Origin: Certhia americana
Taxonomy: Eukaryota; Chordata; Aves; Passeriformes; Certhiidae
Direction: 5' to 3'
Assembly (NCBI GenBank): GCA_018697195.1
Contig: CM031857.1
Location: 68,127,776 to 68,191,775 of the forward strand
DNA length: 64,000 nt
The position numbers and the translations under genes were made by a program. Below the pieces are notes generated by a model. The model ran no database searches. It had not been told where the DNA came from and was given only the letters and a program-made list of their open reading frames with translations. This document shows, in pieces, positions 51,301 through 61,400 of the stretch. How positions within the stretch are numbered: position 1 is the stretch's first letter; every line of letters begins with the position of its first letter.

Positions 51301-52789
51301 AAATCTTGCATGCAAATGATTATGGAACAGCCATGATATGCAGCAATTTAAATTTGTTGACAGAGTTGCTAAGAAACAAACCTTTTGATTCTGTGAAACC
51401 CTTTTTGATACAGCTCCACTCTCTGACAGTTGAAGTTACTGAACAAGAGTGAGGGCTCTTTAAAAGAGGAATTTCTGACATTTGCTATGTTTTCAGAGGC
51501 TGTAACATAACATTGAATATTCCTTCAGTGTCAGTTTTGTTCAGTAGCAGAGTGTCTGATTCCATATATATTTAAACTATCTTATATTTCAAAAATTGGC
51601 TTCAGCACTTCAGTACTACCTTCTCCCACTCTCATGAACAATTGTTTTGCAAAGAATTGTGATCTTTACATGCTCCCCTGCCAAATACCTTGTAAGTTTC
51701 TATATTTTTTCCAATCTATTCTTTAAACATCCTTTCTCCAGGGCATTTTCACAAAGGACCCCATAGAATCTTATTCAGATATCAACAGTAAAATACACCA
51801 TTATTTTGACATTCCAGCGTTATGAAGACAGCTGATGTTTTAAGAATATATATTCACACTCTAGACACCAAGCCATTAAATTGTGTAGCAGAGCTTGGGG
51901 AAAAAAAAAAAAGGCCCAGATTCGTCCCAAGTCAGATTACTCATATCACTTAGCTGGTAAAATTAGAAGCACTGTCATGTAAAGTCTTGTCAGTAAAGGA
52001 AGATGGTTTAGCCCTTAGGTTGGATAAAACACATTGGGGAGGCATCCAACCTTCACTTTACTACTAAGGCAGCCTAAAGCAATTATAGTCTTGATTTAAA
52101 CAACTCAGTTAGGTGTTTAAAATTAGGCAGAATTAATCCTAGCCTAATTGGTCAAAACCTTATTTTTCTTAGAAGGCTTAACAGTTGTAATTGCAAGTTG
52201 CCTGCACCTATTCTACCTTTCATGCATGGCTGTCACACAGTTGAATTCAATGCCCAAAAAGCAAAAGGCAGACAAACAAAAATTTCAGCTTTTGATAGGG
52301 ATGGGAGATAAAGAAAGACAATTATGGGACAGAAGCAGAAATGAGAGGCTCAAGGAAAGACCCTGTGATATCTTCCACCTTTGAAGGCATACACTGCTTT
52401 CCAGGATCAACATATTACTTTTGCAGACATTTTTTATTTTTCTGGTGAAACAAAGGAAATTAATGCCATGTGCCTGCCAAAGTGCTATTTTTAATCAAAT
52501 AAAATGGCTGCAAAGTAATAAACAAAACCTGAAAAGGTAGAAGGGTCTCTTTGAGGAGAGATATCGATCTATGCTAGTCAAAAAACCACACTAAATGGGA
52601 GTGGGGTAAGAAAGAAGCAGTCACTTTCAAGTCTATTCTGAAGCAGTGAAGACTATCTCTTCCTACCATTTTCTCTTCCCATTGTGTTCATAAGGATCGT
52701 TTTTTCCTTGTGAAAAAACACATCTCCTGAAATTGTGCAAAAGTATTTTGAAAACGATTTTTAAAAATGTGAAATAAATGTAAAAATAA

Positions 52790-52990
52790 TGAGTCATACT
52801 CCATAATGGCCATTGCAGTGTGCATTAGAAGGCAACCAGAGCACTCTCAGCACGCACTAATGGCTTGCTAATGCACAGCCTTTGGAGCCTTATTGCTATA
52901 GTCAACATTTACCACAACGAATACTTTGCAGCAAGAAATATTTTGGGATCCATTATGCTTTCACAACCTTGAGCTGTGCTGGGAAGGGCT
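52790..52990. promoter_or_regulatory. Candidate conserved non-coding element
   Basis: This ~200-bp block has balanced composition, retained CpGs (GCACGCAC, CAACGAAT), a repeated CTAATG motif (GCACTAATGGCTTGCTAATGCAC), ACAGCCTTTGGAGCC and TTATTGC/CATTATGC elements. It matches no repeat and has closed frames. It sits immediately outside the longest CR1 copy. Conservation is inferred from texture only. Confidence 0.28.
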
Positions 52991-53099
52991 GAAAGCAGAG
53001 TGAGCAATGGGGGCTAAAAGAAGTCACTCATGTTTTTGTCTTTACCCACCCCAGGCTCAGTCTTCCTGAGAAAACACTATTGAGGGAAAGGGGAGACAT

Positions 53100-53845
53100 T
53101 TCATGGAATCATACGATTATTTAAGTTGGAAAAGACCTCTAAGGTCACCAAGTCCAATTGCTACATTGGCCTTGCTGTGTTCACCACTAAACCATGTCCC
53201 TAAGTACCACATCCATACTCTTTTTGAACACTCCAGTGATGATGACCCCTCCACTTCTCTAGGCAGCCTATTCCAGTGCTTGATAACCTTTTCCATGAAG
53301 AGATTTTAATTAACATACACTTTAACCTTCCATGGGGAAATTTGAAGCCATTTCATCTCATCCTGGCACTTCTTACCTGGGAGAAAAGATTGACCCTCAC
53401 CTAGCTACAACCTCATTTCAGGTACTTGTAGAGAGTGAGGAGGTCTCCCCTGAGACTCCTTTCAGAGAGCACACCCCCAGCTCCCTCAGCTGCTCCTCAT
53501 CAGACTTGTGCTCCTGACCCTTCACCAACTCCATTTCTCTTCTCTGGACACTCTCCAGTCCCTCAATGTCCTTCCTGCACTGAGGGGTTGAGAACTGAAC
53601 ACAGACAGGATTTGAATGGCAGCCTCACCAGTGCTGAGTACAGAGGGACAACTGCTGCCATAGTCCTGCTGGCCGCATTATCCCTTATTCAGGCCAGTAT
53701 GTCATTGGCCTTCTTGGCCACCTGGGCACTCTCTGGCTTGTGTTCAGTGACTATTGAAGATCACCCCCCTGGTCCTTTTCCACCAGGCAGTTTTCCAACC
53801 CCAAGCCTGAAGTGCTGCGTGGGGTTGTTGTGACCAAACTGGCTG
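53100..53845 (-). mobile_element. CR1 LINE fragment, minus strand, longest copy
   Basis: The left end TTCATGGAATCATACGATT is the CR1 3' terminus. Segments follow in CR1 order: GTTGGAAAAGACCTCTAAGGTCACCAAGTCC, ACCTGGGAGAAAAGATTGACCCTCACC, GTACTTGTAGAGAGTGAGGAGGTCTCCCC, CTCTTCTCTGGACACTCTCCAGTCCCTCAATGTCC, GCAGCCTCACCAGTGCTGAGTACAGAGGGACAA, GGCCTTCTTGGCCACCTGGGCAC and GTGCTGCGTGGGGTTGTTGTGACC. The right half is the reverse complement of the C-terminal part of the reverse-transcriptase ORF2, with frames broken by indels. Similarity fades after about 53845 and might reach 53960. No functional coding capacity remains; the open frame at 53435-53833 is antisense to the LINE. Confidence 0.92.
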
Positions 53846-53978
53846 ATCTTGAAGGTGTTGGTGCAAACCATCTTGGACCAGGGCCTTGGCTTGAATACCT
53901 CACAGGACATTCACCCTGACACCATTGCAAAGTCCTTGCATTGATGCCCCTTTGCATTTGGACGCCATAAATCATCAC

Positions 53979-53979
53979 A

Positions 53980-54017
<38 letters not shown>

Positions 54018-54022
54018 TTTTC
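53979..54022. repeat. (TC)n microsatellite
   Basis: About 21 TC dinucleotides with two TTT interruptions near the right end. It lies roughly 130 bp beyond the clear end of the CR1, as the 31.2-kb TC tract lies beside another CR1. Confidence 0.92.
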
Positions 54023-56250
54023 TGAGTACAGAAAGCCTACCTGAGACCTTAGGAAGGTATCACCAGTGCTGGGAGGGGAGGTGGGGAAGGAGGATAGGGG
54101 TTTTTTTTCTTGGTTGCTTTTGCCCAGTATATCGGACAACTAGTTCCTTGGAAGCAGGAAATGTTGCAAGTACAAGAGAAGGCTGTTCCTGTATAAAGCA
54201 ATATTTATAAGGTCCATTTATAGGAACATTTGTAAGATGAGTGTGAGAACTCATTTCACTAACTGACTCAAGGATATTTAAGAATGGGCAATGTGACATT
54301 TTATTCAGTGAAAACTTTCACCTGTCTTTTTTGTTTCATTTTCAATGTCCTTGTATACCAGTATGAAGTAAGCCCCCCTTTGCACTACCACACCAGTATT
54401 GATAGGAACTCTTGTTACCTCGAGTCCCACAGTCCACTATCATCACACAGCTCCTGCTGTGCCCTGGGGTTTAGATTGCAAACTACAGGAGAATAAACAA
54501 AAGTGTGAGCTTATTATTATAACAACGCCCAGAGATATTATTACCAAAATGCATCATTCTGTTGGCCTAAACCCTTGGCTTGTAAATTCTTCATGTGAGT
54601 GGTCATAAGAATAAGCCTCCATCCTCCCTTGAGCTTTGAGTGAAACCAACCCCAACCCAAACTCGCAAGGGATGGAACTAGGATGGAGCAGAACTCCAGA
54701 TTCACACGACACCCCAGTGGACTAGAAGTCTTTGAAAGTACATTGTTCATGTAAGCAAAAGTATGGAGGATCATTTCCTCATTTGAAAACATTTTTAGTG
54801 AGAAGAAAGCTAATTTACAGGAAAAGATAAATTAAAATGTTTATCTCAATTTTCTTGCTTTGGGATTTTTGTTCACATTTTTTTTTCATAGAACAGCAAT
54901 TTATTTTGTTTTGCATGTGATCCATATAAACTGTTCCTATCAAACAAGGCAATGCAATGAATTGTATTGAGCTGTGTAAGTTCTAGCAGTCGGAAAACCA
55001 ATACATTTCATGGCTGGCTATGCTTTGTTTTCCTTTAATGCAGACAATTTAATGCTAGTGATTGAATCAGTGAATTTTCCAGCAAAAATGACAAGGCAGT
55101 CAACTTGAAATGTAGCACTATTAACCATCGTCTCTTCTAGTTTTTTGTGCATGTTGAGTGATCTGGGATGAAAAACTAACAAGCACCTGTCAAATCTGAG
55201 ACATCAGGTTTTCTGACAGAGGGCCCACTGGACATTCCTATCAAGAGAGCCTTTATGAGTAAACCATAGAAATCCCTCTCAGACAAAAAGGAAACAGAGC
55301 TCATCAGATTCTGCAGACCCTTGACTTGGAGGGCATGCTGTCTGCAATGAAAGGCTTTTGATCACAATGCTTTTTTTATTCAGATTTGACTTCACATTAT
55401 GGCTAATCAATACCTTGCAACAGTCTAAGTCCCCAGTTAGATGCACATCTCACAGTCAGGCAGGGAGACCTACTAATTGAGAAAATGTCAGAGACCCAGG
55501 TACCATCGCCCTCAGGCCATAGTCTTGCATCAGCTCAATCCTTTTTTCCCATCCCTGTCCCTCTTATCACGGTACCCTAGAAATGGTGGAAATAAAATTT
55601 AGAGACATGACAGGCACAGAGAAGAAAGATCAATTCCTGTCGTTTGCCACGAGTGTTTACTGCCTTCCCAGGTCTTCAGAGGGTGTTTTTCTTTCATAGC
55701 TTAAGGTAACTTAACCTTTTATAAATAGGAAGATGGTAAAAATCATGAATTTTAAATGATTTTATTTTTCTAGGCTTGATATTTGATCGACTTTCTGAAA
55801 AAGACTATCTCTTTAAAATCTCATTTGTTTATATAGAAACTGGTAGATTTTTGTCATGTCTTCAATTTTTGCCATGTGTCCACTTTGAAAATCACCCTTC
55901 TCATCCTTCTGCATTATTTTTCACCAGCCATATTTTTCAGGTGAATAATACGAAGTCCTGTAGAAATAAAGAAAGGTAACTTCAAAATTAGGGCATGAAA
56001 CATGTCCTCATGCAGGGTGACACCACAAGATTTTGGCAGCAGCTGAAGGATGTCAGCCTGGCCTGTTTCCCAGTACCTGACTGAGAGTTTATTCAGTGGA
56101 GCATTATGAAAGAGGGGCTCATTTCTGGTCTTCTGTGACCACAGATATTAAAAATGACGGGATTTTCTTTTTTTTGTCTCCTGCCTCCATTTGGCATTTT
56201 CCTGGCAGCATTGCTTGCCTTGCCTATGCCATAGCCAGCTTTGTGGGGGG
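54023..56250. other. Unique AT-rich sequence
   Basis: No gene recognised. 55010-55140 has spaced TTTAATGC, GCTAGTGATTGAATCAGTG and CTATTAACCATCG motifs and may be mildly conserved. Open frames are short and featureless. Confidence 0.55.
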
Positions 56251-56317
56251 AAACAAAAAAAAAAAACCAAACCAAACCAAACAAACAAAAAAAACCCCAA
56301 AAACAACAAAAAAAAAG
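56251..56317. repeat. A-rich (CCAAA)n-like low-complexity tract
   Basis: A runs alternate with CC and C (ACCAAACCAAACCAAACAAAC and similar) after a short G run. It encodes Lys/Pro/Thr-rich artefact peptides on the plus strand and Phe/Trp-rich ones on the minus. Confidence 0.85.
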
Positions 56318-57960
56318 TTTGTAAACCTGGCTTTGTAAACTAGGGTAAACCAACCGCTGGAGGGAGTCACAGCTTAGGGAGCTGCTGAAACTGCTAACGG
56401 CTGCTGGAAAAATGCATTTTACTTTAGCATTATATGCCTGTCCTGTGTAAAATGAGTTTTGCAAGGCTCTGTAAGCATTTTTACATAGACTTTGTCATGT
56501 GCTGAACTGGTCTTCCACATATACGAACAGCTCCTTCATCAAGGAGAGAGCTACTACTCACTTTTTCTTCTCTTCCTTTACCTCTAGCCAAGCGTGGCCC
56601 TGGACAGATGTTTCAGTGGCAATATATTAAGTGGTGGAGAGAGAAAGAAAGATTATATGTAGGTTAAGAATAGATAACAGTGCTGAGAGAAGGGTGAGAA
56701 AGGAAAGCTGAAGGAAAAGAAGCAGAAAATGAGAAAGCAAAGAACCTGTGTTAAAGATAAATACTTAACTTTTGCTCTGTGCATCATTTTTCCCCAGAAT
56801 GTCTATCAGAAGCTTCTATTCTTTGTTTCCTATTCTTTGCCACCTTCTCTACTTATACCCAGCAGCTTTTCTTCCCACAACAAACATCTTAGAAGGTTGG
56901 ATTGGAAAGCTGCTTGCCTTGTAAATAAAACAGTTTTAAAAGGCACACACTCCCACTAAATAATGACTAACCTGCCATATACATATCTACTTGAAAATTC
57001 AGTCAAGCAATTATTAAAAAGGACTTAGCAAATATACATGCATACTGGTAAATCTCTGAAATAACTTTGTTTTTATAAAACCCTTTTAATTTGTTTCAGT
57101 TCACATTCTCATTCTCCCTTGTTTTTAATTATTTTGTGAGGATGGGAAAATTTATTTGCTTTAATTTTTTGAGGATTAAGTATTATTTAAAATTATTTTA
57201 AAAAATTATAAAAGGCATTTAAAATAGATGATTTTTTTAAAAAAATTAAGCATAAAGGAAATATCTGCTGCATTTAAAAATCGACATTACACTGAACATT
57301 TAATGTTCAGTGAAGACTTTTACATACATTTGTCTTTTCAAATGGCTTAGCCTGTAAACTTTTTGTAAACAAATTGAAGATGTTCTGAGTGTCCAATGGA
57401 GCATTCAGAGTATGAGATCAGGAATTAAGCAACAAATGTTATACTTAGGTCTCCATGTTCTGCTGACAGAGTGAATCCTGAGTGAATTCTTGCAATCACT
57501 TCAGACATTAAGCAGGGTCTTTCAAACTCTGTTTGTAGAAAGAACCTTCTAGAAAAAGACAACATGCAGGATGAATAAGAAAACAAAGAAGGATGAATAG
57601 AATCCTTGTTGGTATAAGAGAAGGCAACTATTTTCCAGCATGGGTGTCTGCTTCCACATAAATATTTAAGTATGTAACTATTCACCCACATTTAAAAATG
57701 TTGGTTTGTGTGGTTTACCAAAGGCCAAGGTGGGATGAGTTAGGGAGGCAGGGTTAGTCTCTAATTCAGTTGCCTAAATAGGATTGCCTTTTATGCTGCC
57801 AAGATGGTCCCTGTTGCCCCTTTGCTCAACAGATTCATGTTGGCTCCCACGCAGGGGCAGCAGCACTGTCCCAGCACACACAGTGAGGACTGCCCGAGCA
57901 CAAACTCTGATCGGGGCAGCAATCACAGCCTTCACCAAACTGATTTGCAGTCCTCTTTCC
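56318..57960. other. Unique AT-rich sequence
   Basis: No gene recognised. 57170-57250 is very A/T-rich with runs of TTTAAAAAAATT. A perfect inverted repeat lies at 57290-57312. Confidence 0.55.
57290..57312. other. Perfect 10-bp inverted repeat with 3-base loop
   Basis: CACTGAACAT, then TTA, then ATGTTCAGTG. All ten positions pair. It could extrude a small hairpin or bind a dimeric protein, but such a short palindrome can arise by chance in a 64-kb window. Confidence 0.85.
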
Positions 57961-58092
57961 CTTCCCCCTCAAAAATCCCAAACTCAACCCCTCCCCCCTC
58001 AAAAAACCCACAAAACCCAAAACAAAAACAAAACACAACAACAACAGCAACAATCAAAGGGGGAAAAAAACCCCAACAAAATAAAGAAAAAG
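57961..58092. repeat. C/A-rich low-complexity tract
   Basis: About 130 bases almost devoid of T and G: CCCCTC and CAAAAAACCC units, then CAACAACAACAGCAACAA, then AAAAAAACCCCAAC. The Pro/Lys/Gln-rich plus-strand frames and Phe/Val-rich minus-strand frames across it are compositional artefacts. Confidence 0.85.
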
Positions 58093-58365
58093 TATCTATA
58101 GAGTTGAGTTTTATACAAAAGCATTTGTCTGGCAAGAAGGTGGGAACAGAAGCAGGCTGGGGACAACCAGTAATCTTAGGAAAGAATCTGAAGAACTCTA
58201 CCTACTGCTTTCCCTACTGAAGCATTTGTTAAGTCCCTGTATCTTCTCAATCCCTTATACAGAAAAAGGTTCTAGAGAAGTACTTAAAAATATGTGCCTT
58301 TATATCTTGAATTTTCAGTTTAGTCCAGAGACTCTGTCAGCTAGAGGAATCAAAATATTAAAATT

Positions 58366-58410
58366 AGAATAGAATAGAATAGAATAGAATAGAATAGAAT
58401 AGAATAGAAC
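58366..58410. repeat. (AGAAT)n pentanucleotide microsatellite
   Basis: Eight perfect AGAAT units followed by one AGAAC. The lack of internal substitutions suggests a young, probably polymorphic array. Confidence 0.95.
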
Positions 58411-61400
58411 ATATAATGCCCACAAAATTCATGTTACTGTAGGACTAGCATAGTTTTAGCTACAAATCTCCCATTTTCCCTCAAAGAAGGAAGGTGCAGG
58501 TAGCTTACATTCAAAGAGCAGTGGCAGAATGCATTTTCTCTAATTCCCTCCATTGTTTCTCTGTTAGCTGGGGAAAACTGCTTGGCAGGATGTTAAGTGT
58601 CTGAAAGTAGGGTAGAAAAATTATTTTACAGACTGAAATCTGGCCAAAGAGTCCTTTTTTCCTCACTGCTCTCACTTTTTGTTGACTGCCTCATGCATGC
58701 TATTTTATACCTGTATCTTCTCTGTATGATCACATTAATTACATTCCATCCATTCCACTTTGATATCTCATTAAAATCTTATAAATGATCATGCAGTGAC
58801 CTTGAAGGACATGCATAATACATGAAAGTAAACCTGCAGTAAAATGTATTCTTTCACTCCTGACTGGCTACATCCCACATTTCTTTTTCCTATCCCCAAT
58901 GACCCCAATATGGGGAGTTATGTTAGCTGAGCCAAGGTATGCAGTACTGTGCAAATCCACTAACTCCATTAGCTTTCCCTACTGATGACAGCTGCAATAT
59001 GTTAATGGCTTATGTTTGGATGTGATGGCCCTGCTACTACTTAGGGCACTATGCTAATTACCATAAGATGGTGACAACAGGTGCAAGTGTCATTTCATAT
59101 TATCATCATGTGTATGAGAAAAATAGCTAGCAGCACCAAAAGCAGCTCAAGAAAATGTAAACTTTAGTCAGCAGCCTGTGATTCTCTGAAGAACTATTCT
59201 TTAATGCTCATGATTAAAGGATTTACAGACGGATATTGTTGCTTTTTCTGCAAGTACAGTAATTTTGAATTCATAGGGATGTCTTCACAAGCTATTTAAA
59301 GTTATGTCTCAACAACATGCGCTTATGTGGTAGTTCAAGTAAAATGCAGAAGTCCTGCATTTATGAAGGTTCCCTTACAGAATAAAAGTTTTACTAAGCC
59401 ACATTTGCTGCAGTGAATACATATTGGAACAGACATGATTTCCAGCTGAATGAAATCACTGTTTTGCTGGCCTTGTGCTGGTAACATAGCTCTGCTCTAT
59501 TGTTAGATTTGCTTATGTATATGTATACTTTTCTTCCTCCCTCTTTGTCAGGGTTTAATACAACCCTTTTTCTTGATAGACAGCAATTTACTGAAGCCCA
59601 GTGGTGGCTCTCCACTCAGAAGGCTGAGCCAGCAAGATGGTTGCCATTTTACCCTTAACACACTCTTACTATTATAAGAGAAATTTAATGGAATGCACAT
59701 GGACACACCTTAATCCTTTGTTAGAAACAAAAATACCTTAGGAGACAGCTTTATATGAAGCAGTGAATACCTATTCTATTCAGCTAATTATTATTGGAGT
59801 AAAAAGGTTTTTCATAAAAATCTTTTTGCTATTGTTACAAACATTTGTCGTTATATTACCCCCTGAGAAGCTAGGATTAAACTAGAAAACAGAGCTATTT
59901 TTGAATATCTAAATAAAATGAGTTGGTCCTGAGATTCTGTATTAAGGACTGTCATAGCTCTTAGGCCTTGATGGGCATGTTGAAGAAGAGACTTTTATCC
60001 TAAAGGCTAAGCTGTGCAAATACAAAACCAAAATGTAAATTGTATTTTAAAATAAAATGCAAAACTGCATATTTGAAGAAAATTTAAATTTATACAGAAG
60101 GAAAAAAAGGATCATGGTTAATGTCTCTAAGCTGAAGACCAGCACATTTTCTACCCAACTTGAGAAATTCTGTTTATATTTGCATAGAACTGATGCTCAA
60201 GGGCATCATGGTCCCCACTCTTTTTCATAGCTGAAGCTCAGTGTGTGGACTCATCTCACAATACCTTATCCTCTCACTGTAGCCCTTCCACAGATAAAAA
60301 TGAACACACAAGAGGAATAAAAATTTGTCTGTGGATCCCAGTGGATAAATTAAATGGCAGCAACTACAGACCTTATGAGGTCTTGTTTTCAGTAGGAATA
60401 AGAAATTTGTCAGCCTAAATAGTATTACTCTTATCAACAGGATAACTTTCTCCACCGAAGCATTGTCTTCCTACAAGGGTTTTTCTTTGTGTGACTTTGG
60501 GGTTTTTAAGGTCCAGGAAAAGCAGCATCATATCTGATCTGAGAGGTGGATTTTCTCAGCCCAGAGTATACTAATGCTATGTTGTGATCAGCTTGGTACT
60601 AACAGATTAAAAATACTGCTGGGTAAAACAGACAAAGGAAAAAGTCAATGATGGCTCTCAGTTCTGGAAAAAAAATGGTGGTGTAAATGCTTGAAAATTT
60701 GCCCTTCATGATACTCCATGCTCCTTACTGATTTCAAGGCTGGGGCAGGATAAGTGATGATGACTGACTTTGATCTCTTATATAACCACAACCACAGAAT
60801 ATGTGAGTACTTTTAAGGAATCCAGGTGATCAATTTGCTGTATTTCAGTTGAAATGCATTTGCGTCTTTTTTTTAAATTTAGCAGCAGTGATAGATAAGT
60901 AAAGATTGGAGAGGGATTAATAAAGAGCAACTAATTACATGTGAATTTCTGAAAACAGTCCTTATGAATGGAAAAGTAAATGACAAAGCAATATATTTAT
61001 CATTTTATAATTTTACACCTTTACAGATAGCAGTATCTGACTGACATTACGCTTATTTGTTGGGTGTAAAGAAGCTCTGCTAAACCCAAGGGCATCTTGA
61101 TTCATACTGTGAATTCTCAGAGCTCTATAAACAGGGAGGAACAGAATTCAGTTCACCTGTCTGCATAAAATCTAGCTTGTGTTTCTTTTTGCAATCTGCT
61201 CATGTTCTCTTTCCCTGTATGTGCCACTGTCCTTTACATGATAGCTTTTATCATTCCTCTTTGTGTCCCTGTCTCTCATTTGAGAATGTAGATGTAAGAT
61301 GGTTATCTTATACTAAAAAGTCTTGTCTTTTTCTGTATATACATGGCCTAAGAGGTGTATATATGGAGGTGTGATGTTCCTACACAGATTAATGTGCTTC

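Larger units (their letters stand above)
45887..53099. other. Long unique AT-rich stretch without recognised genes
   Basis: No gene, RNA or confident mobile element recognised in ~7.2 kb. Contents include a 27-base A run (46405-46431), an imperfect duplication (48283-48325), a short A run at about 51900-51912 and a conserved-looking block near 52.8 kb. The 117-codon frame at 51099-51452 plus has no recognisable domain. Confidence 0.55.

Noticed and set aside
51099..51452. 117-codon plus-strand frame
   Set aside because: Mixed composition with no motif; it may overlap an unrecognised old repeat. Not supported as a gene.
53435..53833. 132-codon plus-strand frame
   Set aside because: Antisense to the CR1 ORF2 remnant.
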